A stretch of DNA of 64,000 nt from CAZPNX01 sp964588285 (GTDB lineage Bacteria > Edwardsbacteria > AC1 > EtOH8): the NCBI GenBank assembly GCA_964588285.1, contig CAZPNX010000002.1, positions 62,001-126,000 on the forward strand. Reading direction: 5' to 3'. The translations under genes were made by a program, and so were the position numbers. Under the pieces are notes generated by a model. The model was given only the letters and a program-made list of their open reading frames with translations. It was not told where the DNA came from and ran no database searches. Of this stretch, positions 41,994 to 50,018 are shown piece by piece. Each line of letters begins with the position of its first letter. The stretch's first letter is position 1.

Positions 41994-42266
41994 GATAATA
42001 CTCCAAAGATAAAAGCAAACAATTAGGCTGTTGATTTGAATGTTTACACCCTACTTATCTACGAAAAACCAACAGACATTGTCGCCCCGAAAAAACACCA
42101 TGCCTCACATGTTGAAGGACGACAATGTCATGCTTCAGACAGCAAGGCAAGAAGATATCCCAGCATGACATTTACAGTTACTTCGTCTTGCGTTATTTGG
42201 TCAAATCAACAGCCTGAATTTGGGGTCATTACGTGTAATATCGTTTGCATGTCATTTTGCTTATAT
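41994..42266. promoter_or_regulatory. intergenic region with TTGTC-type inverted repeat
   Basis: GACATTGTCG (42075-42084) and CGACAATGTC (42120-42129) are perfect inverted arms 35 bp apart. More TGTCAT/ATGACA words lie near 42125 and 42170. They resemble the TGTC box of the locus promoters, but none has a -10 at the same distance. No gene is seen. It may be an operator for the TPR gene at 41993. Confidence 0.45.
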
Positions 42267-43337
42267 TTACGCCACCTCCGGCAAAAGGAACGTCGGCAGA
42301 GGCTGCGAAAGCCATTCCCGGGCGACGTCGACCGTATGCTGCCATTCCCTCGTCACCAGGTACTCGTCCAAGGTGTGCTCCTGGTAATATCCTATGCTCA
42401 GGTTGACGCCCGGAATCCTGCGGCAGATCGTGGTGATGTCTGTGTAGGTGCTCCGGTCGGGCTCGGTGTAGCCGGTCATTTTAGCCACATAGCTCCGGAA
42501 CTCGTCCGTGCCCACATCGTAGCACTTGAAGTCGGCGGCGTTCCTCCGGTCGAACTGCACCGCGAAACTGTGGCCCTCGTTGATCTCCTCTGCAATGTCG
42601 CGGTTAGAAGGGTCCTCCATCAGGAACCGGCTGCCCAAGCGACCCCTCTCCTCGCCGTCGGTTATCAACAGCGAGTGGCCCAGGTTGTTCAGTGCCCACA
42701 GGATGGCGCAGCCCGCCCGGTCGTCGGCGCCCAGGCCGCGCCGTGGCACCAGCCCGGCGGAACGATATATGTCGCCGTCATTCACGAATACGTTTTGCCT
42801 GGGTGTCGCCGAAGGGCTGTCCCAGACGGTGTCGGCGTGGGCCACCAGCAGGGCACGATCCGGCCTGATACCCGGAATGTAGACGAACTGGTTCGATCTG
42901 TCGCCCCGGTGGACCGCTCCCTTGACGCTCCGGAACAGATTGATGACGTACCTGCTGGTCTCGAGGGGATAAGCCAGGATCTCTTCCAATATGGATCGGC
43001 AAAGGTTGTCCCGGGATTCTTTTAGGTACCAACTCCAGCCGTCTCCGCCATCAAGCTTGTCCATGGCAACGCGGCAGGCACAATATTTCAACAATCTATT
43101 GTTATATTTCTCCAAGGTCCTTTTCTCCTGTGCGGTCAATTCCGCTTTACTCCTGATTATTTTGATCAGGTCCTTGTCTTGGTACAGCAGATTAATAAGG
43201 CGAACGACCTTGCGGTAATATTGGTTTTTTCGCTGTGCCCTCCACATGCCATGCAGCATAGGTGATAGGCGCTTCAGCTTCATATCAATGTAATCGGTGG
43301 CCTTTTTCTTCAGTTCGTAGTAGTCACTCTTGTTCAT
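42267..43337 (-). CDS. zinc metallopeptidase, M28/M20-like
   Basis: A 356-residue protein. The first 145 residues are helical and not part of the usual catalytic core. The peptidase core follows with all expected metal residues: LLVAHADTVWD (His, Asp), GLGADDRAGCAIL (Asp), LITDGEERGRLGS (Glu-Glu), TYTDITTI (Asp) and YYQEHTLDEYL (His). No signal peptide, so it is cytoplasmic. It is third in the unit driven by the promoter at 44589. It may degrade peptides released by a protease or unfoldase, or process a signal peptide; both are inferences. Confidence 0.75.
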   Translation of the reverse strand: MNKSDYYELKKKATDYIDMKLKRLSPMLHGMWRAQRKNQYYRKVVRLINLLYQDKDLIKIIRSKAELTAQEKRTLEKYNNRLLKYCACRVAMDKLDGGDGWSWYLKESRDNLCRSILEEILAYPLETSRYVINLFRSVKGAVHRGDRSNQFVYIPGIRPDRALLVAHADTVWDSPSATPRQNVFVNDGDIYRSAGLVPRRGLGADDRAGCAILWALNNLGHSLLITDGEERGRLGSRFLMEDPSNRDIAEEINEGHSFAVQFDRRNAADFKCYDVGTDEFRSYVAKMTGYTEPDRSTYTDITTICRRIPGVNLSIGYYQEHTLDEYLVTREWQHTVDVAREWLSQPLPTFLLPEVA

Positions 43338-43360
43338 TTCCTGCCTCCGCGATTACAGCC

Positions 43361-43669
43361 TTAATCCTTGCGCCCGAATAACTCCCTTTTGATATCCTGG
43401 TAGGCTCGAAAATAATTCTCCATGATCTCGTAATACCTCTGGGCCAGCTTCCTCTTCTCCGGAGGGAGATCATCCCGATGCATCAGCTCCCAGGCGTGGC
43501 GTCTCCTGGCCATCATCAGCCTTTGGTTTTTCCTGATGATGAGATTGTAGCGCTAAACGTAGAACGGCGCCGTGATCCTCGGCCAGTAAACAAGCCTCAG
43601 CCGGTTCCACCAGATGCTTTCGGTCACCGGCCTTAGTATCTTTTTTAGAATTCCATGATATCTTGCCAT
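43361..43669 (-). pseudogene. small gene with in-frame amber stop
   Basis: ATG 43669 with an AGGAAGGAAC site reads ARYHGILKKILRPVTESIWW...APFYV, then TAG (43553-43555). The same frame continues with RYNLIIRKNQRLMMARRRHA and ends ...MENYFRAYQDIKRELFGRKD at TAA 43361. The text is protein-like on both sides of the stop, so a 102-residue basic protein existed. It lies between the TPR gene and the peptidase gene. It is either a point-mutated pseudogene or, less likely, a read-through product. Confidence 0.65.
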
Positions 43670-43697
43670 ATTTGTTCCTTCCTACTTCGTGGTGTTT

Positions 43698-44567
43698 TTA
43701 TCCCTCCCTGACATCGAACCTCCAGTTTGGCCGAGCCGGACGCTCGGCCTGCAGCACCCGGGCAAAATCCCTGGCCGCCTCGTCCCGGAATCCCATCTTG
43801 TGCAGAATGCAACCACGTTTCTCCAGGGCATCGGGATCTCCAGGAGCCAGCTTGAGCACCCGGTTAAAGTCCCTGAGGGCCGGCTTCAGCCTTCCCATCT
43901 CGGCCAGCAGACAGGCGCGGTTGCCCCAGGTGTGGACCTCATTGGGTCCAAGCCTTACCGCCCGATCGTAGTCCTCCAAGGCTTTTCGCTTGTTCCCCAT
44001 GCTCTGGTAAAGGCAGCCTCGGTTGAGAACGTTCATCCAGTCCTTGGGATCAAACCGTATCGCCCAGTTCAGGCAGAACAGGGCCCGGCGCCATTTGCCG
44101 ATCTCGGTATAGAGCGTGCCCAAGTTCGACCAGGCGGCGGAATTTTTGGGGTTTAAGGCCAGGGCGCGCCTGAAGTCCCTGATGGCCTGGTCGAGATCGC
44201 CAAGAACGTCCCAGGCCATGCCCCGCTCGTTATAGAGTTTGCTGTCGTATGGCCTGAGCCTGATGGCCGCGGTGAAGTCGGCTATGGCCAGAGTCAGCCG
44301 GTCCCGGTCGAAGTAGGCCTCGCCCCGCTCCTGGAGGGTGTCGGCATTATTAGGATCGAGCTCCAAGGCCCGGTCCAGGTCGGCGATAGCCTCATCGAGA
44401 TTACCTAAGCGGCGTTTGGTCCAGCCGCGATTATGCCAGTGCACAGCGCAGTCGGGATCGAGCTCTATCTGTCTGTCCAGAACCGGCATCAGGCCCTTTA
44501 GGTCGTCCTTGGCGTGAAGTTTTTCTACCCGGCGCTCTAATATTTCGAGTTCAGTTTTTATGTGCAT
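43698..44567 (-). CDS. TPR protein
   Basis: A 289-residue protein made of about seven canonical 34-residue TPRs, for example AVHWHNRGWTKRRLGNLDEA and DADTLQERGEAYFDRD-type turns, and AWSNLGTLYTEIGKWRRAL. No signal peptide and no enzymatic domain. It is the first gene after promoter box P1 (44589-44610). The leader is about 15 nt, with a GAGG site. Likely a protein-protein adaptor. Confidence 0.82.
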   Translation of the reverse strand: MHIKTELEILERRVEKLHAKDDLKGLMPVLDRQIELDPDCAVHWHNRGWTKRRLGNLDEAIADLDRALELDPNNADTLQERGEAYFDRDRLTLAIADFTAAIRLRPYDSKLYNERGMAWDVLGDLDQAIRDFRRALALNPKNSAAWSNLGTLYTEIGKWRRALFCLNWAIRFDPKDWMNVLNRGCLYQSMGNKRKALEDYDRAVRLGPNEVHTWGNRACLLAEMGRLKPALRDFNRVLKLAPGDPDALEKRGCILHKMGFRDEAARDFARVLQAERPARPNWRFDVREG

Positions 44568-44588
44568 AACAAAACCTCATTTTTAACT

Positions 44589-44610
44589 ATTATATCATTG
44601 AGGGATGACA
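44589..44610 (-). promoter_or_regulatory. PafBC-type promoter box P1 (TPR/peptidase unit)
   Basis: On the - strand TGTCATCC (44610-44603), 8 bp, TATAAT (44594-44589). The expected start is about 44582, 15 nt before the TPR gene. No -35 hexamer. It shares pattern and spacing with the five other boxes in this locus. Confidence 0.75.
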
Positions 44611-44633
44611 AAGAAGCCGGGCGAATGCCCGGC
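44611..44633 (-). terminator. hairpin after the UDG-like gene
   Basis: GCCGGGC / GCCCGGC around a 4-nt loop, followed on the - strand by TTCTTT. It lies between the end of the AT-rich operon and box P1 and probably insulates the two. Confidence 0.65.
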
Positions 44634-44767
44634 CTGCAAGTAATTATAAGAGCCTTTTTTGTAAAAATGCTGTTGTAATTCTAATATTCTCCGTGTAACA
44701 AAATAGATGAATAGGCATTCATATTTTTTTATCTTTTTATATATAGTTGTAATTTTTTTATTATTTC

Positions 44768-45517
44768 TTAGCATGTTTCCCATGTAAATTTACTTGAGCT
44801 AGGATGATGTGAAAATATAACCAATATTTTCCTTTTTCTGCCCTTTCCTTTTTGTTTATCCTCTAATTTTTGCTTAAGTAATTTTCTAAATTTATTTTTT
44901 GCTGTTAATACTGCAATACACTTTATAGTTCTTATATTTAAATAATAATCTAAAATCTTACTTGAATGCTCGTTTAATTTATATTTATTATCATCGCAAC
45001 TTGAGATATGATTTTTAACAAGTAATAGTTTACGTCCCTCGATATTATAATAATAATATCGCATCGAATGAAAATTTATTATCTGTGACTTACTATGTAA
45101 TATTCCATTATAATTGGCTATGGCTAAAAATTTATAATCCGATCTAGTTAAACATGCTTTATCTTTATTTTTAATTGTTAGAGCCATTCTATATGGGTTT
45201 TGACCAATAATAAGCACCTCAGGATTATTGCTCATTTTGTAATAATTATGCCAGCCGTTAGTAATTTTATCGCAACCTTTTATTTTTGCCTCTTCTTTTA
45301 ATAAATATGTGCAATCATTGCCAGCATCGCCCTTTAGTTTTTTATTTTTGCTTAAATATAGTTTCTTCTTTTTGCTTAAATAATCCGACGCCCTTTTTCT
45401 TACTGCTTTCGCCCAGTTTTCAAATATTGAAATATCTTTAGATATTTTTGCATTAGAATATGTTTCATATTCTAATGTTGATACCAGAGATGAATTTGTA
45501 CTTCGTTTTGTTTTCAT
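44768..45517 (-). CDS. uracil-DNA-glycosylase-fold protein, divergent
   Basis: A 249-residue protein from a very AT-rich gene. VLIIGQNPYRMAL (about 98-110) resembles the UDG family-1 motif GQDPYH, and FSHHPSSSKFTW near the C-terminus resembles the HPSP-type motif 2. Between them is a core with LLVKNHISSCDD. The N-terminal 80 residues are lysine-rich. Sequence beyond the two motifs is far from known enzymes, so base specificity is unknown. It overlaps the MBL gene by 4 bp, so it belongs to that operon. Confidence 0.55.
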   Translation of the reverse strand: MKTKRSTNSSLVSTLEYETYSNAKISKDISIFENWAKAVRKRASDYLSKKKKLYLSKNKKLKGDAGNDCTYLLKEEAKIKGCDKITNGWHNYYKMSNNPEVLIIGQNPYRMALTIKNKDKACLTRSDYKFLAIANYNGILHSKSQIINFHSMRYYYYNIEGRKLLLVKNHISSCDDNKYKLNEHSSKILDYYLNIRTIKCIAVLTAKNKFRKLLKQKLEDKQKGKGRKRKILVIFSHHPSSSKFTWETC

Positions 45518-46819
45518 AAAAGAACCTTCTTGTCATCTTCAATGTTGATTACATTATAGGTAATTATTTTATATCCCTCCGGATTTTCTGTGTGTATCGG
45601 TATAACTGACTTGGGTTTCAACTTGTTCACTATCTTATGTAAAGACAGTCGTTCTGCATGGCAGCTGGTGTGGATCTCGTGGCATGTCATTTCCTTCTTC
45701 TTCACGAAGTCCAGCAGCCTGGCCGTCTCCGGCTCGGCCTTGTAGCCAGCCCACTGGGAGTAGATGAAATCCGCCTTTTCCATTTCCCCGATTATCGTCA
45801 GATCATCCACCATGTTCGGACGGACCAGCATTACTAGCTCTTTTTTCCTCGCACTAATCTCTGGCTTTTTTATCTGCAGTTCAGCATATTTCAATAATAA
45901 AGCTGGGTTCTTTTTACCAAGCATGTTGGCCAGCTTGTAAGGGTAGAATATCTTCATGGCCTTGACGATGTTGGCCATGCCCCTTTGACCTTCGTGCTTC
46001 CATACCGCGTTGAATACCTCGGCTCCGTAGATATCGGTAACCACTGTCCTGCCGGCCCTCTTGGCCGCCCGGTAGATGGAAGCGATACGGTCTATATTCT
46101 GCACCGAGCAGTATACCAGAACGATGCTTTTCGCCTTTCTGAAGACCGCTTCGAACTCAGCCTCGAGTTCCTTCTCGGAACGGCACCTTTCATCGGATCT
46201 GGCCCCCATCATGATGCCTTCCAACAGGAGGACGTCCGCACCTTTCGGGGCATGCTCTAAGAAATAATCCGTGGCCTGGGGTATGTGGCCGTGCATTCTC
46301 AAGTCTCCCGAATAGATAACGGTTTTGCCCTCGGCCTGGATAACAAGGGCATGGGAATCGTAGGCGGCATGGTCCACCAAGTAGGGAGTGACCAAAAAAT
46401 CCCCGATCTTCACCTTTTTGCCGGATTTATAGTGAATGGCCCTAGCGATATTCCTCCTGCCGCCCGGAGCCATAATCTCCAGTTCTATGATCTTCCTGGC
46501 TATCGATCCCATGTAAAAAGGTATTGATGGATCAACGTATCTCCAGAAGCCGTAGTGGTCCAGGTGGGGATGGGAGATAATGACGGCATCGACCTTTGGG
46601 GATTTTGACCAATAATAAAGTCCCGCCACGTCCGGCAGGACTCCTTTTTTTTACAAGCTCCTGTTTCTTATATTGCTTGTATCTTTTAAGTTCGAACTTC
46701 TTTCCAAACTCATCCGTAAGCGGCATGCCGATATCTAGGATGAGGCGGGTACTACCTGACTCAAGCTCCACGCAAGAGCCGCCGATCTGGTGTGTGCCGC
46801 GGTGGATGGTGAGGTGCAT
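45514..46819 (-). CDS. metallo-beta-lactamase-fold hydrolase (RNase J/beta-CASP-like), split by a frameshift in A8
   Basis: From ATG 46819: MHLTIHRGTHQIGGSCVELE, then LILDIGMPL, up to KKQELVKK. There a run of eight A (46643-46650) separates it from VLPDVAGLYYWSKSP in the next frame, which continues to 45514. Joined, the protein has about 430 residues with the metal motif SHPHLDHYG, then VDHAAYDSHAL, VIYSGDLRMHG, LLLEGIMMGAR and a C-terminal SVIPIHTENPEGY. These suit RNase J-like nucleases or MBL hydrolases. The A8 run could be a true frameshift, a sequencing error or a transcriptional slippage site. Confidence 0.72.
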
Positions 46820-47645
46820 GATTAATATACCCAATGGGTTCTCGCCACTTTTTTAAATATTTTTTTACTATTTTTAGGTTTTCATCGCCCTGCATTTGTA
46901 TCTTACAAATATCTTCAAAAGTAATGACCTTAAAGTTGCTCAATCCCGGATAATCTTTTTTTGTTTTTTCATTATAATAGGGTAAGATATATATTACATT
47001 TGCCTTTTTAACTATATCGCTTTTAATTTCTTCAATGTACTTTCGATATCCTTTATGGTCGTTACTTTCTAATATCTCCGATAATTTATCAGGCATTGAA
47101 AGAAGTTTTGCTCTTTTCAGCGCCCTAAAAAGATGATAATATTTAATTCTCGGTAAGTGTGTATTTTTCAATGACCCTTTGATGTCATCAATTATAATAT
47201 TAAAATCTTTCCCCTGAATGGTATTCATTAATTCTATTTGATCTTTATCTATAGATTCATTGTCCGTTTTTATTTCAACGAAATATAAATTGCAACTGGA
47301 ATCATGACATAGAAAATCTACATGGTTTTGTGTTTTTGTTTTCTTTTCATTTTCTTTCTTATCTATTTTTACGGGAAATTCTGGTGCAGATATTTTTACA
47401 CCATTTAATCCACAGGTTTTTTCTAATATTAAGGGCAAATATTTTCCAAGGATCATATCAACTCTTCGTTCTATTTGATAACCTGGATAATTCCTCCACT
47501 CATCTAGTATTTTAAATATTTCTTCAAGAAAAGTAGTATTTCTAAGGTTATAATCTTTAATGTGTATTTTTTTAATGTGCCTTAGAAGTCCGCTATTCGT
47601 CCTTGCACATATTTCGCAGAATGGACATTTTATTGGTTTTCCCAT
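46761..47645 (-). CDS. C2H2 zinc-finger plus PD-(D/E)XK-like protein
   Basis: A 294-residue, AT-rich gene. The N-terminus is a C2H2-like finger, CPFCEICARTNSGLLRHIKKIH (about 8-29). A nuclease-like core follows: HVDFLCHDSSCNLYFVEIKT (about 111-130), giving Asp and Glu-x-Lys of the PD-(D/E)XK fold. It starts as TAATG, overlapping the stop of the gene upstream, with a GGAGG site. The end overlaps the MBL start by 59 bp. Possibly a DNA- or RNA-targeting nuclease; substrate unknown. Confidence 0.55.
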   Translation of the reverse strand: MGKPIKCPFCEICARTNSGLLRHIKKIHIKDYNLRNTTFLEEIFKILDEWRNYPGYQIERRVDMILGKYLPLILEKTCGLNGVKISAPEFPVKIDKKENEKKTKTQNHVDFLCHDSSCNLYFVEIKTDNESIDKDQIELMNTIQGKDFNIIIDDIKGSLKNTHLPRIKYYHLFRALKRAKLLSMPDKLSEILESNDHKGYRKYIEEIKSDIVKKANVIYILPYYNEKTKKDYPGLSNFKVITFEDICKIQMQGDENLKIVKKYLKKWREPIGYINHAPHHPPRHTPDRRLLRGA

Positions 47646-48232
47646 TATACCTCCTCAGTTGTTATTAACTGTTCTTGGATTTTGTTTATCTCCCCTTCCA
47701 GTATCTCCAGCAATTCCTCCCGATACACACACTCCCTACTCTCCAGCCCTTTCTTATACTCCAAACACCTTCCCAGATACAACCCCCGGGCCTCCTCTTT
47801 TAGCATCTTCTCATCCCCGGCCTTCTCCGCCAGACTCACAGCCCAAGCGGACCAGATCACGTCCAGCTTCTCCGCCATTATCCGGCAAAACTCGATGGCG
47901 CAGGACGCCGCCTGCCCATGCTCGCCCCTAGCCTCGTGTTCCCGTGCCATCCTCAAGTGCTTGAACGCCCTCAGCACCGGCCCGTCGTCCGGCATGAATG
48001 CCTGTATCGTATCCTCCCTGCCGAAGCCGAGAAGCCCGAAGTCGGACACATCCGGCATGTTGTCGATCAGCGTGCCCAGAGGCTGCCGCATCAGCTCCGT
48101 ATGGCCGAAAACATCGCACTGGTAGACTAGGGCCTCGGCCCAGTGTTAGAACTGGCGGTCGTAATAGGCCACGTGGTCTTTGAGGTAGGAGGTGTACCCA
48201 TCGTCCCAACAGTCAGGGCTTCTAATGGTCTT
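47645..48232 (-). pseudogene. helical protein gene with an in-frame ochre stop
   Basis: The readable part from ATG 48091 gives 148 residues, including AFKHLRMAREHEARGEHGQAASCAIEF in TPR style. The same frame continues upstream through TAA 48146-48148 with protein-like text (DCWDDGYTSYLKDHVAYYDRQF * HWAEALVYQCDVFGHTEL) to near the promoter at 48233. The original was about 190 residues. It may still make the shorter product. Its stop overlaps the start of the zinc-finger gene. Confidence 0.6.
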
Positions 48233-48261
48233 ATTCTAACCAAAGGGCGGCCCCAAGTCAA
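48233..48261 (-). promoter_or_regulatory. sigma70-type promoter of the nuclease/MBL/UDG operon
   Basis: On the - strand TTGACT (48261-48256), 17 bp, TAGAAT (48238-48233). Unlike the neighbouring units it has a normal -35 and no TGTC box, so this embedded operon is probably not in the same regulon. Confidence 0.65.
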
Positions 48262-48312
48262 CAGCAAATAAACAAATATTCCCCGACCCTGCCAACCCCC
48301 TTGCCTGCCTGT

Positions 48313-49743
48313 TCATCGCGGTGGCTGGTCCGGTTCCGGTGTTTCCGGCCCCTTCACCGCGTACCTTCTCCACGCCCTGGGCCCGCGCCTTCTCTCGTAT
48401 TCAGCGGCCGTTTCCCGCAGCTCCTTCAGCATATCAAGCCGCATTTCCAGGTCATCCACCTTATAAGCCAGGATCATCGCCAATGGAAAGTCACCGATCT
48501 CGGCGAAGTACTTTGGCCAGAGATGGGCTTGGTACCTGGGCTTCCTGCTGCGCTTGGCCAATTGGTGAGCCTTTTTCATCAGGTTCCTGGCCGAGTCGCC
48601 CTTGGGGTTGAGCCGGTGCAGCTCCAGGGCCGCGTCCCGCAGAACTACGGAGGATTTATTTTTGATCGCCGCCTTGATTGTCCGGGCCAAAAGCCTGCGG
48701 GCCTCCTCCTTTCTTCCATCGGTGATGAGCCTGGAGGTGATTCGCGTTTTCAGTATCTCCTGTTGAACGCCGGAAAGCATGTTGGCCATATCTCCGGCCC
48801 GCTCCAAGTAGCCTGCCCTGGCATACTCCTTGCCAATATAAAGAAGGCCGATGTTCCGGTGCTCTTCGCCCTCCAGAAAGGTGATCATGCCCTCGACCAG
48901 GTCGTCCTCGCCGATCCCGGCCAGCCTGACGGCCACCCGAACGAAAGCGCTGTATAGGGCCCCGCGCAGAAGGCCCGTCTCCCCTTTTTCCTCCTGCTCA
49001 CAGACCAACTTTGCCGCGACCATCCGCTTTAAAAGGTCGGTGACCAGCTCCTTGGCCTTATCATTGAGGCCTAATACGATATGCGCCTTGGCTAAGTTAT
49101 CGGCCGCCTGCCATGAACTTTTTAGACCAGTGACTGTTTCGAGCTCTGCCCGACCCTTGGCCAACAAGTCTGAGGCTTGTCTGTCTTGTCCCAAGTGATG
49201 CCGCGCTTCGGCCAGCAAGCAGAGCAATCCGATCCTGCTGCCCGGCTCCAGGCCGGCCGCCCCGGCTTCTAATTCATCAAGGAAAGGTCCGATATCACCC
49301 GCCGCATTTCCGCCGGCCTGCCGGCAGATCCCGGCAACGACTTCGGCCCGAAGCTTCGGGTCGCGCAGCTCGCTTAAAAGTTCAAGAGCCTGGCTTATAT
49401 CGCCCGCCTTGGCAAAGTCGGCAATCAAGTCGGCGAAGACGATCTGCCTCAGGTCCGCATCCCCCATCTTGTCCAGGATCTCCAGGCCCTGCTCACGGTA
49501 TCCTAAGTTGAAAAGGGAGCAAGCCACGCTGGCCTCGAGCATCGGGCTGTCGTGCCGCCTTTTTGAGCGGAACCGGGCCAGCGCTTCTAAGTAAAGCCGG
49601 CAGGCCTCGGCCTTCCTGCCTTCGAAGGCTTCGATTTCTGCCATTTCCGAAAGGTACCTGGCCCTGGCCAGCGGATCGCCGCTCCCCTTAAGATCCCGCA
49701 GGGTTCGGTCTACGGCCTTGGACACCATGCGCCAGTAATTCAT
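48313..49743 (-). CDS. large TPR-like helical repeat protein
   Basis: 476 residues from ATG 49743 (MNYWRMVSKAVDRT), which has a GGGAG site 9 bases upstream; the frame is open 21 codons further. The whole protein is helical repeats (EMAEIEAFEGRKAEACRLYLEAL, LGYREQGLEILDKMGD, KEYARAGYLERAGDMANML). No enzyme motif. It is the last gene of the unit with the first ClpX-like ATPase and the small basic protein. Related in style to the TPR protein at 40872-41993. Confidence 0.7.
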   Translation of the reverse strand: MNYWRMVSKAVDRTLRDLKGSGDPLARARYLSEMAEIEAFEGRKAEACRLYLEALARFRSKRRHDSPMLEASVACSLFNLGYREQGLEILDKMGDADLRQIVFADLIADFAKAGDISQALELLSELRDPKLRAEVVAGICRQAGGNAAGDIGPFLDELEAGAAGLEPGSRIGLLCLLAEARHHLGQDRQASDLLAKGRAELETVTGLKSSWQAADNLAKAHIVLGLNDKAKELVTDLLKRMVAAKLVCEQEEKGETGLLRGALYSAFVRVAVRLAGIGEDDLVEGMITFLEGEEHRNIGLLYIGKEYARAGYLERAGDMANMLSGVQQEILKTRITSRLITDGRKEEARRLLARTIKAAIKNKSSVVLRDAALELHRLNPKGDSARNLMKKAHQLAKRSRKPRYQAHLWPKYFAEIGDFPLAMILAYKVDDLEMRLDMLKELRETAAEYERRRGPRAWRRYAVKGPETPEPDQPPR

Positions 49744-49798
49744 GTACTTGCTCCCTTGGCTTGCAGGTCGGTTGTTCCTGGACGCCCCGCGGGCGTGC

Positions 49799-49975
49799 TC
49801 AGTCAAGCACCACGCAGACCCTGCCCTTAAGCTTGCCGTCCATCAGGTCCTGGGCGGCCTTGTTGAACTCTTTGGCTGTTTTGCAGTGGATCTCCCGGTA
49901 TCTCTTTCTTTTGGCCTTAGTCTTTAGGGCCGCCTTCCTCTTGGGGGCGCTCTTGGAAGTGGTTCTGCGTTTCAT
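49799..49975 (-). CDS. 58-residue basic protein
   Basis: ATG 49975 with AAAGGAG upstream. The first half is a run of Lys/Arg (MKRRTTSKSAPKRKAALKTK...). The second half is HCKTAKEFNKAAQDLMDGK and ends RVCVVLD. A longer frame to 50047 exists but lacks a site. It lies between the ClpX-like ATPase and the large TPR gene. The basic half could bind nucleic acid, and the exposed end could be a degradation tag; both are guesses. Confidence 0.6.
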   Translation of the reverse strand: MKRRTTSKSAPKRKAALKTKAKRKRYREIHCKTAKEFNKAAQDLMDGKLKGRVCVVLD

Positions 49976-50018
49976 GGTTTTCTCCTTTATTGTTGGTTGG
50001 AATCTTGCCGGGCAGAGG

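Noticed and set aside
42036..43025. A 329-codon + strand frame opposite the zinc peptidase
   Set aside because: The - strand shows all peptidase metal motifs; the + frame is its mirror.
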